Source: Gracilaria gracilis (taxonomy: Eukaryota; Rhodophyta; Florideophyceae; Gracilariales; Gracilariaceae). From it: 64,000 nucleotides of DNA. The notes under the pieces are model-generated. The model worked only from the letters and a program-made list of their open reading frames with translations. It did not search any database and was not told the DNA's origin. A program made the position numbers and the translations under genes. Shown here in pieces: positions 1 to 10,101 of this stretch; within the stretch, counting starts at the first letter, position 1; each line of letters starts with the position of its first letter. The DNA lies in NCBI GenBank assembly GCA_030374805.1, contig JARGSG010000014.1:434001-498000 (forward strand). Direction: 5' to 3'.

Positions 1-361
1 GAGTGAGGTCCAGCATGTCTGATAGAACATCACACCACTTTTGTTCCTCCAGGTGAATCTGTTCCTCCATGAGCTTGATGTACTGGGCCCTTGTCTCGCG
101 GCTGATCTCGGCACTGCGGATGTTGCTTATTGTGCGGCTGGATTTCTTCTTTTTGCCTGCTTTGCGCACCACCTTGGGTGCCTTGCGAGCGTGTGTTTGC
201 TCTGCATCCTTCCTGGCCTGCGCGCGGAGCGCGTTGAGCGTGGGGTGATCGAGCTGCTCCTCGACGCGGCGGCCACGGGGGGCCGTGCCCTCCTCGTCGG
301 TGCTGTTGCTGTTGCTTTGGTAGCTGGACATTGTGTTTGCCCATGGATCTTGCACTGCCAT
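1..361 (-). CDS. bZIP transcription factor, 3' end outside window
   Basis: Reading leftwards from an ATG at 361, the frame stays open for 120 codons to the window edge. It encodes an acidic/polar N-terminus, then a Lys-rich stretch (residues 66-73) and a canonical bZIP basic region, N80-I-R-S-A-E-I-S-R88, which fits the family pattern N-x2-[AS]-A-x2-S-R. An amphipathic helix follows (QYIKLMEEQIHLEEQKW), the start of a leucine zipper. bZIP proteins bind DNA as dimers in the nucleus, usually at ACGT-core sites. The basic region falls at the same residue number as in the bZIP gene at 5052, so the two look like paralogues. The zipper end and the stop codon lie outside the window. Confidence 0.75.
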   Translation of the reverse strand, partial: MAVQDPWANTMSSYQSNSNSTDEEGTAPRGRRVEEQLDHPTLNALRAQARKDAEQTHARKAPKVVRKAGKKKKSSRTISNIRSAEISRETRAQYIKLMEEQIHLEEQKWCDVLSDMLDLT

Positions 362-553
362 TTTGGATGAGGGTGTGCGGAGAGAGGATTTATAGAGTTT
401 GGGGTGTCGACGGCGGATGCCAACTTGCGCAGGGGGCGGCGGTGGCTGTCGAATTGATGAGTGAGGTGGATTGTTTAGTAGTGTTGAAGTTAGCTGTTGG
501 GTGAGCGGAAGAAGGGGCGACACAAGGGGAGGAGGCGGCGAAGCGCGGCGCGA

Positions 554-561
554 CTCTTATA
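554..561 (-). promoter_or_regulatory. candidate TATA box of the left bZIP gene
   Basis: The minus strand reads TATAAGAG about 193 bp upstream of the ATG at 361. This is similar to the TATA-to-ATG distance in the other bZIP gene (149 bp). A nearer TATAAAT (388-394, minus strand) would leave almost no 5' leader. Confidence 0.4.
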
Positions 562-1798
562 CGAGCATGTCCACCACTTGGCTACAGGTGTTGACAACAA
601 CGTGAAGGCAAATCTGGTCGTTTACACGGCGGTAAACAGGTCGCGCATGCGCAGATTCGGCCCAGTCGCATTTGTGCCAGCCGGACGTGAATGATTTCTC
701 CACCCAATGAGCGTGCGTGGCCGCCAAAAATTAGCGAATTTCACGCACGCCATACATTGCTGGGCGCGGCTACAACACGTAGTTGACACCGTTTTCGCCT
801 GTTGACAATCGAACAAGAGGAGCCGAATTCGAGCGCCATATACATTGCTGGTGGCGCTGCTAGCGTGCACACGTCTGCCACGTGCACCCGCCGTCCACGC
901 CGCGCGTTGCTGGAGTGTTGACGTCGGCTGTTCCGCCTGCGCCGCGCGCGCCGCCGCTATTTCGGGCGCGCGGCGGCGCACTCGTTCGCGCCCCCTGGCG
1001 GGCGCCGCGCGCACGCCCGCCGCTGTCATCGGTGGAGCGCGTCGACGCGCCACTTTGCGCTAACGCGCGCTGTAGTGCGCGCCGCACGGATGGCTCACAC
1101 GCTGCCAGCCGTGCGCGCCGCCTCGCGCGCGCGCGCGCCCACCACCACCGCCACCACCACCCCCACGCTCGCCGTTGAATTAAACAACTCTTCACCGTCG
1201 TACCACGTCAGCTACCGCTCCACGTCACTTTTGCGCCTCGGCTAGTAGATAACTTTTACTAGTGTAGCTCGTCGATCTTCTCTCTAACGTCGCTGCGCCT
1301 GCTGGCCGTGGTGGCGCTCCCTGCCGCGTGCGCTTCTGTGCTGCCTCGCGCCCGCGCTGGGCCCTCCTCCGATATGACGTTCTTTAATTGCTTGTCGCGG
1401 CTAACTATCTGCAGGTCCTCTCCCCACCCCCCCTTTCTGCTTCTGCTATAAAGCGCTGCGCCATGGCGGCGCGCACCCCCTGCCTGATCAACTATATTTT
1501 TTGTGCGTGTGGGTGCGCGCACCTTCGCTCCGACGTCAGCGCTAATGCGGCTAACCTCTGGTGGGCATTCAGCAAGCACGGCGCCGTTTCTATCACGTCA
1601 GCCTGTTTTGCTGTTTGTGGCCGACGTGAACACAAGCTGCGCCTCGAGTGCCATCAAGCCGTTTTAGGCACATGCCCGCCAGCCGTTCGCATCTTGCTTT
1701 GGCTCCTTCGCTGGGCGTGAAACAGTCGCTTTTTTTTCCAACTGTATGACACTGTATATGCCTTTTTGGCATGGATGGGGTAAGGGCTACGTCAAGTT

Positions 1799-1848
1799 GT
1801 GTGTGTGTGTGTGTGGGTGTGTGTGGGTGTGTGTGGGTGTGTATGTGT
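1799..1848. repeat. GT-rich microsatellite
   Basis: An interrupted (GT)n run grading into TGTGTGGG repeats. Confidence 0.85.
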
Positions 1849-2960
1849 ACTGCGTGGCATACGAAGAAAGAGCGCGCGGGTGGTATCAATGTTGGAGTGG
1901 TTTGAAAGTGTGAACTTTTGAGGATTACGGCGCTCGGCGGCGCTGATGGGAAGCGCGTTGTTCGCTGTTGAGCCAAGCACAATGGCGAGGAGAACAGTTG
2001 AGCTAAGCAAGTGATTGGCGTGCTCATACAGCGGCTACTTGTATTTATTGCTTAGGGTGCGCGGTTAGCTGCATTGGAAACATGCTCATGGTTGAAGGGT
2101 TTTGATCATGATGAGCAAGACAGCTACCGCAATGCTATCAGTGGTAAGGTTAAGCTATTGACAAGTGCTGCGCCAAAAACGCTCAACGGCGAACTGACGG
2201 TGATTGCTGTAAGTTGCAGGCTGTAACGCGTGCGCGTGTCAACAAGAGAGACGACGCTGAGGCGCGTGTTGACGCACACGGCGAACAGGTGGCCACGCTG
2301 TTAGCGCTGCGCACACTGTTGGAGCTGTACGCGTTTACGTAAGTTGCATAGTTGTGTGAGGTGTACGCAGTGCGTACTACGCACGGGTTAGCGCTAAGTG
2401 AGAAGGGCAGCAGCGAATTGGTAATTGGCAGTAACACGCATATGTGCCAACTGTGGAATGGCGCGTGTGGAGGGGCCGAATTTTGGCTGGTACAATTTTG
2501 CACAGCAGGACTCGCGAACACACGAAGGAGGAGCAAGCCACCGCCCGATGTCACGCTGACGTGTGGTGCGATGGCGCGATGTGGTTATGGTGCGCGATGA
2601 TCGGAATGCAAGCGCCAAGCTGCGAAGGTGCCGCACGGAGAGGAGGCATGATGATAAGACATTGGCAGCACAATGTTCAGTGCTGCGTTATGGGCGCCAG
2701 GCTGTACATATGATATACGTGAGCTGTTCGTATTTTGGAGCGCGCGCTGCTTTTGTTTTTTTTTGTTTTGCGCAAGCTTTTCTCGTTGAAAATGGTGCGT
2801 TGCATGTTGCGCCCATTCGTGCGCTGGAACGGTGAGAGGATTTTGGGATGTTGTGGTGGCGATGATGAGTGGTTTGGTGGAAGAGCGAGAGAGTAGGAAG
2901 CGCGCTCTTTCTGCGCGCTTTATTAGTGTTTTGCGGATGTGGGTGTGATGTGATGGCGTG

Positions 2961-3017
2961 GATGACAAATTGGGCAGTTGATGACAAATTGGGCAGTTGA
3001 TGACAAATTGGGCAGTT
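2961..3017. repeat. three perfect 19-bp tandem copies
   Basis: The unit GATGACAAATTGGGCAGTT occurs three times head to tail without mismatch, followed by the first four bases of a fourth copy. Confidence 0.95.
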
Positions 3018-4425
3018 GATGTAGAGAGCGGAACAAAAGACGAGGTACGATGGTGAACGGGGCGCGTTGGTGGAACAGTTTCTCTCGGGTGTGAAGAGAG
3101 GAATTGGTGCGCGTAAGGCCAAAGATGGGGAGCGCAACGAAGAGAGCAACAGCAGCGAGACGATAGACAAAAGTTAGCAGAGATGGTGGCATGAGTTGCG
3201 GCGGCGTTGCGGGGGAGTATCAGGGACTATGAATAGAAGATTAATAAGTGTTTAAAGAGGGTACACATCATAGCGTTTGTTGCCGACTGGTTGCTGAAGG
3301 CTAATTGCGGTGGGGTGGGGGGGAGGCACGGCGAGAATGAAAGGGTTAGCTTTTTTGTGTATGATTATTAAGTTTTATGTATTTTCTAGGAGGGTATCGT
3401 AGTTGGTAGACAGTGTGTTAGCTGCGCGGTTGACGGAGGTTAGCAGTTTCGTAAAAGACGCAGCGCAGCGGTGGGAGCGAGCGGTGGGGGTTGGGGAGGG
3501 GGAGGGGAAGGGTGTGAACTTTGAAGGAGGCGCACACGCAGATCAACAAGCAGGCGCAGTAACAAGTGGCGCATCGGGTGGGGCGATTGGAACCAAAGCG
3601 ATTTGCTTCCTACTGATGTGTGCGCCGATCGGGCGCCAGCGCAAGCGCACGGCTTGCAGTGGAAGGCGGCACGCCGGCGCAGCTCCGCAGCCCAAAAACG
3701 CGCAGCGTGGCGCGCTGTACGACGTGTGCGGCGCGATATTTTGCGGCCGCGCGCAACTTACAGCTGTAAAACGGCGCGCCACGCGAATGGGCGCGCGCCG
3801 AATAATGGCGCGGCGCGGCGGTGTAAATCCTGCATGTCAATACGCGCGTGCGCTCTCGTAAGGCGCGCGCGCGCGCGTTTGCGCGCACGTGTGCGCAAAG
3901 CGCGCCGCGCGTGGACGTCACGCGCGCGCGTCAACTGCCTGCCGCGCGCCGCGCGCGCCCCGCCGCCGGTGGACGCCGGCCTGCGCGCGTGGACGCTGCC
4001 GCCGCCGCCGCGCCGCAATGTGCGCCAAAATTAGCGCTTTTCACGGCGCCGGTTGCGCGCGGCGTGGACGGCGCGCTTGTCAACCCCACACGCCACCACA
4101 CTGCGCGCTGTGTACGCCGCGTCGCCGCCTGTATACGCCGCCGCGCGCGCTGTGTACGCCGCGCCGCGCGTTGACCACCCCGCCTGTGCGCGCGTTTGGG
4201 CGCCGCAGCCGCGAGCGCCTGCGCAGCGCCACCGCTGCTTGACGCCGTCTGCCGCCGCTTTCGCAAGTTGCCCCTCCCAACGCCGCGCTTGTGCGCGTGT
4301 GGTGCCTTGCGCGCGCGTGGGGACGCGCTCGCGCCGCGCACATGGCGCCTCTACGCGCGGTGGGGAGCGCGGCTCGGCGGGGCGGCGGGCGGCGGGCGGC
4401 GGGGGCGGCGGGGCGGCGGGGCGGC

Positions 4426-4447
4426 GGGGGGGGGGGGGGGGGGGGGG
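4426..4447. repeat. 22-nt G homopolymer
   Basis: An uninterrupted run of 22 G follows a (GGCGGCGGG)-type tract starting near 4378. It could form G-quadruplexes. The exact length is prone to sequencing error. Confidence 0.85.
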
Positions 4448-4902
4448 TGGGTTTCGCGGGCGTCAACGCGGCGGCATGGGGGCGTCAACCGGCGGCGTCA
4501 ACCGGCGGTTCGGGGGGCGGCACGCGCGGTGTGCGCGCGTCAACGGCGCGGGTGCGGGCGCGGCGCGCGCGGCGGTGGTGAGCAACGCAACAGCGGCGCG
4601 CTGACAATAGTGGCGGAACAGCGGCGACACACGCGGAGGAGGCTCGCGACACACGGCGGCGCGCGCCACAGGGGGCTCCGGGCGCGCAAACGGCGCCGTA
4701 TGCGGCGGTTTGCGCTTTGTGTTCACGTGGGCCAAATTCACTACACCGCGTGTGTGTCTGCTGGTTGCGCTGTTGATTCGCGCCGCACAGCGTCCGTACA
4801 CAGCCCAGTCACGCTGTGTTTTTCGCGCCCACCGCGCTCACTTTGTGTTTCGCGACGGCGAACAAACATGTCACGCGGCGCGCGAACGCGCGCGCGCGCG
4901 CG

Positions 4903-4908
4903 TATAAA
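4903..4908 (+). promoter_or_regulatory. TATA box of bZIP gene
   Basis: TATAAA sits in otherwise A/T-free sequence, 149 bp upstream of the ATG at 5052. Confidence 0.65.
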
Positions 4909-5051
4909 GAGCTGCGGCGTGTGCGCGCTTCGTAGCTTGCACCGCCTCTTCTTCCGTCCTCACCCCCCGCCGCCTGCATGCACCGCCGCTGCCTCACTCC
5001 ACCCCAACCGCACCACTCGCACACGCCCCAATTCGTTCGCTTTCTGCCACC

Positions 5052-5639
5052 ATGACTTCCTCATTCGATCATATGCTGCCGCCCACAGAGCGCATGCCCT
5101 ACACCATCATCACGCCGCAGTACTCGCCGCACACCACCGTGGCCATCTCGCTGCGCCACTTTGAGAAGCAGTCCAAGCACCAGGCCGAGCAGGAGTACGA
5201 CGACGAGCACGGGCTGCTGCCGGACTCCACCGCCGACGATGATCTCTCCGTCGACATGCACGAGCGCACCATCCAGAAGAAGAAGCGCAAGGTGCGCTCC
5301 GCCATCGTGTCGCGCCGCAAGAACGCCATCTACGAGAAGAAGCTCGAGGAGGAGCTGCACCACAGGGACCAGGTCAACGCCGACCTGCGCGCCAGACTGG
5401 CGCTGTTCCACGACGTGCTGGGTAACATTCGCGAGAAGATTTCCGCTCTGGAGCGCAGTGTGCACAACAAGCAGCAGCAGCAAGCGCACGCGCACATGGC
5501 GTCCGGACTGGGCGCCGCCGCCGCCGTGTCGCAGCTGGCTCCGCATGTGCTCAGAAGAACACGGCCCGCCATCAACACCGCCGCCTCCATGTTCCCCGCT
5601 GCCGCTGCCGCCCAACACCTGTTGGCGCAACAACAACAT

Positions 5640-5671
<32 letters not shown>

Positions 5672-5954
5672 GCAAACACAACAAAACATGTTTTTTCTAC
5701 AACACGAGGATCGTCTAGTTGAGGACGTGCTCAACGCCAGTCAGGCTAAGCAACTGTCTGCATTCCAGGACGTGGATTTCTCGAGCGAATGCTCGGACAG
5801 ACAGATTTCGCCGGTGATTCCCACGGCGCCGGAACGGTGTGTTCCGTCTGTTGCGGAGGTGAACGCCATGGGCGCGCTCAGCGCCGATGATGCGTTCGGC
5901 GTGGAACAGCGGCTAGGCGCGGCGGCCATGCTCGCGCCGTCGTTTGTGGTGTAG
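5052..5954 (+). CDS. bZIP-type transcription factor with poly-Gln tract
   Basis: 300 aa, single exon, starting at the first ATG after the TATA box. Residues 76-91 form a basic region (KKKRKVRSAIVSRRK) followed by heptad positions L98, R105, L112, F119, I126 and L133, so this is a bZIP dimerisation/DNA-binding domain. The distance from R88 to L98 is the ten residues usual for bZIPs. The family's invariant Asn, which contacts bases in known structures, is replaced by Lys80. The Ser-Ala and Ser-Arg positions are kept. The C-terminal half holds Ala-rich stretches and an uneven Gln/His tract (about residues 188-212), typical of activation regions. The left-edge gene has the same domain at the same position but keeps Asn80. 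A regulatory role in the nucleus is inferred. Confidence 0.75.
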
Positions 5955-6385
5955 GAGCGTTACCGTTGTAGACGCACACGGTACCGACGGTATCTAACTA
6001 TGTTTGAACAAGCCGCTTGGAAGCTGTTTTTGTAAATATACGCCAAGTTACTCGCAGTGCCTTTTGATTTGATTTGTGCCTCAACACGCTGTTTACACTG
6101 CAGCTCGCGCTTTTTTTGATATCTTACGCGCCAGCGCTGAGCGTGGCGCCGCCACCGCCGCCACCGCCGCCACCGCCGCCACCGCCGCCACGCCGCTGCC
6201 GCCGCCGCTGCCGCCGCCGCTGCCGCCGCCCTCGCCGCATGTCATGTCATGATGTGTGTGATTTCACCATCATGGTGTGGTCCACATGGTATGACACACT
6301 CACTGTGTCGTGGTTGGTCTTGTGCCGCCAACCGAGAAAAGCCTGTTCGATATTCGTGTACCGTTCTCCTGTATGTAAACGGTAT

Positions 6386-6470
6386 CGCGCGTGTTTCGTG
6401 CGCGCGTGTTTCGTGCGCGCGTGTTCCGTGCGCGCGTGTTCCGTGCGCGCGTGTTCCGTGCGCGCGTGTT
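6386..6470. repeat. 15-bp tandem repeat array
   Basis: Five copies of CGCGCGTGTTCCGTG (two with TTTCG) plus a partial sixth. Confidence 0.9.
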
Positions 6471-6536
6471 GTGGGCCACCCAACTTGTGGCGTGTGTTCG
6501 CGCCTTGCCGCTCGCGTGTGCGCGTGTGCGCGTTGC

Positions 6537-6716
6537 ACGCGTGTGTGCTGTTTGCACGCACATGTGTGTGCGATGCACGCGTGCACGCGTGTGCGCCGTG
6601 TACGCGTGTGCTTGCTGTACGCGTGTGCGCGTGTGCGCGTTGTACGCGTGTATGCACTGTACGCGTGTGCGCTTTGTACGCGTCAACGCGTGTGTGCGCT
6701 GTACGCGTCAACGCGT
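6537..6716. repeat. cluster of eleven ACGCGT hexamers
   Basis: ACGCGT starts at 6537, 6577, 6585, 6602, 6619, 6644, 6661, 6678, 6686, 6703 and 6711, mostly in the context TGTACGCGTGTG. The units are irregular, so this looks like a decayed tandem array. ACGCGT is also the MluI cell-cycle box bound by MBF in yeasts; whether red algae use it is unknown. Confidence 0.8.
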
Positions 6717-6971
6717 GTGTGCGCTGTACGCGCGAACACGTGTGCGGCCCCATACGCGCATAAACGCTGTCACATGCACATCATCATGACTCGAACCACG
6801 CTGTGGCGCGCCGCGCGCGCCAAATTCATCATCATCATCGTCATCGGCTAACGGCCGCCCTTCAATCCAGCGCGCGCGCGCGCGTGCGCGCTGCTTGCGC
6901 GCCGCCGCCCGCCGCTGCACTTGGCGGCGCGTTTCAACCGTTCAGCTCCAACGGCGCCGTTGAGCTTCAAC

Positions 6972-7012
<41 letters not shown>

Positions 7013-7901
7013 GCGCGCGCTTGCGCATCGCTCCTCATCACGCACACCGCCGCAGCGCGCACTGTGCACGCCATGCTTTCCGGCAGCGCTTTCTCGCGCC
7101 CCGCAGCCAAACAAATCACTCCTGGCTGACAACAAGCCTCCATGTCATTGCTATGTGTGATGCACACTTGCTTCACATGTGCTTCATCTGCTCTCGTCGC
7201 CACCGCTTGTTCTCACCTCCTTCTCACCCTCCTCCCGCAACCCCTGCTAGATGTCATACTCCTTCTTCCTTGCCCTCCTCTCCTCTGTAAACACCCCCCC
7301 GTCCGTCAGCCCCGCTCCTCGCACAAACCTCATCAGCGCTGTTGTAGCAGCTGTGTGTAGCTGTATGTACTGCCAAAAACGCGCAGGGCGGCACCAACTA
7401 GAGCCCACTTTTCATCGCTGTCGCCCACCCCGCCCGCGCCCCCCCCCTCACCCTCTCGCGAAAGAAAAAGAAACTATAGTTTCAAACCATCGTATCGCAC
7501 TCCTGCTGCAGGTGTCTCTGTAAACAATCGCCGCTCAAACATTGCTAACAAATGGAGAGCGCGTCGCCAACACCCCCTTCCACACAAAAAGGAGGCGCTG
7601 CCAAACGAAAAGCACCCACACGTTCCCCTGCCCTCCCCCCTTTCCCCCCTCCCCTTCGCCCTGAACACATATACACGCCTTCATTAACTGATCAGCGAAC
7701 AAGGTAGCAACACCATTCATCACGCTAATTCACGCGCAACGCGTGTTATGGAAGTGCTTTGCAATCCCGTCGTGGCATTTCGCCATTTAGATCTGATCAA
7801 AATACGTGATAGCACCCAGGGCGTTGCTGGCCGCAACTTGTTACCCGCTTCAAGGCCTTCTCTCCAACAACATATACATGTAAACGTGCATTCGCACCCA
7901 C

Positions 7902-7910
7902 TATAAAAAG
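7902..7910 (+). promoter_or_regulatory. TATA box of small Ser-rich gene
   Basis: TATAAAAAG lies 159 bp upstream of the ATG at 8061. Confidence 0.6.
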
Positions 7911-8060
7911 AGCATTTCCATTCTCACTTCTCGCTGCACCTTCTTCTTCCTCACCACCTGTGTGTGCTCTAAACCGTGCCGTCTCTTCAGTTCCGTGCTT
8001 GCCGCCTGCACTTTGAAAACGAACAGATCAACTGGTTGTTGTTTTTTTTTTGCAACACAA

Positions 8061-8369
8061 ATGAAGAAGCATCACAAGCACTCCAAATCGTCCTATGGCG
8101 GAGGAAGCTCCAGCAGCTCGGGAGGTGGCAGCAGCGGCGCCTTTGGCGGATACTCTCACATCGATGCCAACCCAGATACTATCAAGCAGAAGATGAAGGA
8201 CCTTGGAGACGATATGCAGAACACGCTGAGCAGAATCGACGCGCTGGAGAAGAAGGTGAAGAACAAACAGGACAAGAGGAAGAAGGGTTCTTCTAGCTCG
8301 TCGCGACATTATGATAACATGTTCGACGACTTTATGGGCGCCAGCAAGAGCAGCAAGCACTATCACTGA
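8061..8369 (+). CDS. small Lys/Ser/Gly-rich protein with a short coiled coil
   Basis: 102 aa from an ATG 159 bp after a TATA box. The N-terminus is His/Lys-rich and then a Ser/Gly low-complexity stretch (residues about 10-32). Residues about 40-73 form an amphipathic, heptad-like helix (IKQKMKDLGDDMQNTLSRID and onward) ending in a Lys-rich segment, and the tail is again Ser/His-rich. No known family is recognised. The layout (Ser-rich head, helical part) resembles the gene at 9859 and the one at 33087-33587. Codon use is orderly and the predicted helix argues for a real protein. Function unknown. Confidence 0.7.
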   Translation: MKKHHKHSKSSYGGGSSSSSGGGSSGAFGGYSHIDANPDTIKQKMKDLGDDMQNTLSRIDALEKKVKNKQDKRKKGSSSSSRHYDNMFDDFMGASKSSKHYH

Positions 8370-9738
8370 GGTGTTGTTGCTGAATATTTTCTTTTTTGGC
8401 TTTATACAATACAGCCTGTATTGTTGGTACGGACGCGGATATATTAACTCGACGGTTTTTGTGATATAACATGTTGTTTCTTTTTTGTGTGATCTGTTCA
8501 CTACATAGATTAACCCCCACACCTACGTCACTAAATAAACTCATTCCCTTCTAATGTTGTTCATCGAGCAGTGCCTTCTGTTACTGCGCCACTCTCAAAA
8601 TAACAGTTGGCGACCAGCAGCATTAGCTTGCTCCCTCATTAAATGAAAAAATAAAAAAATAGCGCAGCGTGCGACGTCAGCCGAAAATGGCGCACCCCTC
8701 ACAGGGGGCGCCTCTGTAGAAAGGCGCACCATTTATTTCGGAGCCGGCTTGTGTCTTTTACCTCCTCCCCAATTCAACAGGCTAACAAGTCAACACCAGC
8801 ACCCATCATCCAGCCAAGCACAAGCTCACGTTGAGCACAACTGCAACAACACAACACCGATATATATATTGTGCGTCACATCAACAGAAGAACTCCTCCT
8901 CCTCCCCCCCCCCCCTCCGCCATCTCGCGCGCCGCCCGCGCCGCTGCAAGTGAAGCAGAGCTGTCCCCGGCAGTAGCGCCAGCTCGATTCGCAGACGTCA
9001 TTTCAAAACGGCACCACGTATGTCAACTTACGTGTACCTTGAAGGCGCGCATGAAAATTGCAGCCGAGAGTAACCGCGCGTCCGCGCCTCTTCCCGCAGT
9101 AACCGTCGACCGCCCGCCGCCACAAGCCACACCCGTGCATTTGCCGTTAAAAACGGCGAGCTCCAAGCCGCGCCCCTCTTGCGTCCACACCCCCGTCCAC
9201 AGCAGAGCATGGCCGCCTACAAGTACACAGCAGCTTCACCGCCCCAAAATTAAGCGCCAATCAGAGCTGATGGAGCGGAGGCGGAACGATACTTCATCCG
9301 CCGCCTGCTGCTGACGCAGCCGCAATGTTGGCTGTTCCTCCAATCGTAGCGTCCGTCTCGATACACCTTCTCCTGCGCTCACATCTGCCCGACTCAATAC
9401 TGCGTCCAAGTGAGCTCCCTGACTGGGCGAGAAGGCCAACAAGATTTGCTCTCACTTTCCTGATACCCTACAGCACGTGCCAACATCTCACACTTCTCGC
9501 ACATGCCCCTGTCGCACATCTCCCGCCTGTGATCGCTCCATCACTCCCCTTCCCGCCACTTTGTTCTTTGCGCCGAATCATTTGCGACGTGTACTCGAAA
9601 AAAGTCCATTCCCCTTCCCGTTTTCACTGTTTCACCTTGATCATATTCATCTTATCTTTCTTATAATTGTTGGATTTGCTCCCATTTTCGTGTACGTCAT
9701 CGTACCAGTTCAGTCCCCTCCTTTGCCCGCCTCATTCT
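8370..9738. other. intergenic, no gene seen
   Basis: A/T-rich 3' flank to about 8650, then C/T-rich sequence that looks like the upstream region of the next gene. Open frames here have no domain and start at non-ATG codons or overlap. Confidence 0.5.
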
Positions 9739-9745
9739 CTATAAA
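9739..9745 (+). promoter_or_regulatory. TATA box of second small Ser-rich gene
   Basis: TATAAAT lies 120 bp upstream of the ATG at 9859. Confidence 0.6.
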
Positions 9746-9858
9746 TTGACACTCTCCGCCGCCACACTCTGCTTCTCTTCATCTGCTCACTACCAACGCA
9801 ATCAAAACATCTCCAAATCACTTCGTACCTTCACTTTTCAACTTCAATCTCATTCAAC

Positions 9859-10101
9859 ATGCCTCATTCCAAGAACGGCTCCTCATCTTCCTCCGGCAAG
9901 AAAAACTCCTCCTCGAAGAGGAGCAGCAAGCCATCGTCGTCCGCCCCTAATCCGTCGCGCAGCCACATCGAGGCGCCGCTTAGGCGTTGCAAAGATTTCG
10001 AGAAGGAGCTCAAAAGGACCGATGAATTTGCAACTGAGCTTGTTCACAAGTTTGCTATGAAGACTTTTGACACCGCTATATCAAAGGATCCCCTCCTCTG
10101 A
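9859..10101 (+). CDS. small Ser/Lys-rich protein with helical C-terminus
   Basis: 80 aa. Residues 1-33 are almost only Ser, Lys, Pro and Asn (MPHSKNGSSSSSGKKNSSSK and onward). Residues 36-80 look helical and charged (CKDFEKELKRTDEFATELVH). A TATA box lies 120 bp upstream. No family is recognised. It shares the Ser-rich-head/helical-tail plan of the neighbouring gene at 8061, so the two may be distant tandem relatives, though residue-level similarity is weak. Function unknown. Confidence 0.65.
   Translation: MPHSKNGSSSSSGKKNSSSKRSSKPSSSAPNPSRSHIEAPLRRCKDFEKELKRTDEFATELVHKFAMKTFDTAISKDPLL

Larger units (their letters stand above)
562..4902. other. CpG-rich intergenic region between two bZIP genes
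   Basis: No credible gene is seen in 4.3 kb. The sequence is very rich in CG and GCGC, especially 880-1180 and 3600-4900. Long open frames here follow from the lack of A/T and have no recognisable domain. The region holds simple repeats (entered separately) and ACGT-core sites that fit bZIP half-sites: TGACGTC at 919, CACGTCA at 1204, 1221 and 1594, TGACGTT at 1375, GACGTCA at 1532 and TACGTCA at 1788. Confidence 0.6.
5955..7901. other. CpG-rich intergenic region with tandem arrays
   Basis: No gene is seen. The part up to about 7130 is CpG-rich with trinucleotide runs (CCG/CAC at 6149-6190; GCC at 6974-7010), a 15-bp tandem array and a cluster of ACGCGT sites. After 7130 the composition becomes C/T-rich and ordinary. 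A TACC-N3-GGTA site lies at 5982 just after the bZIP stop. Confidence 0.6.

Noticed and set aside
4196-5164. 322-codon plus-strand open frame
   Set aside because: Lies in A/T-poor CpG-rich sequence where stops are rare, overlaps the bZIP start in another frame and has no domain.
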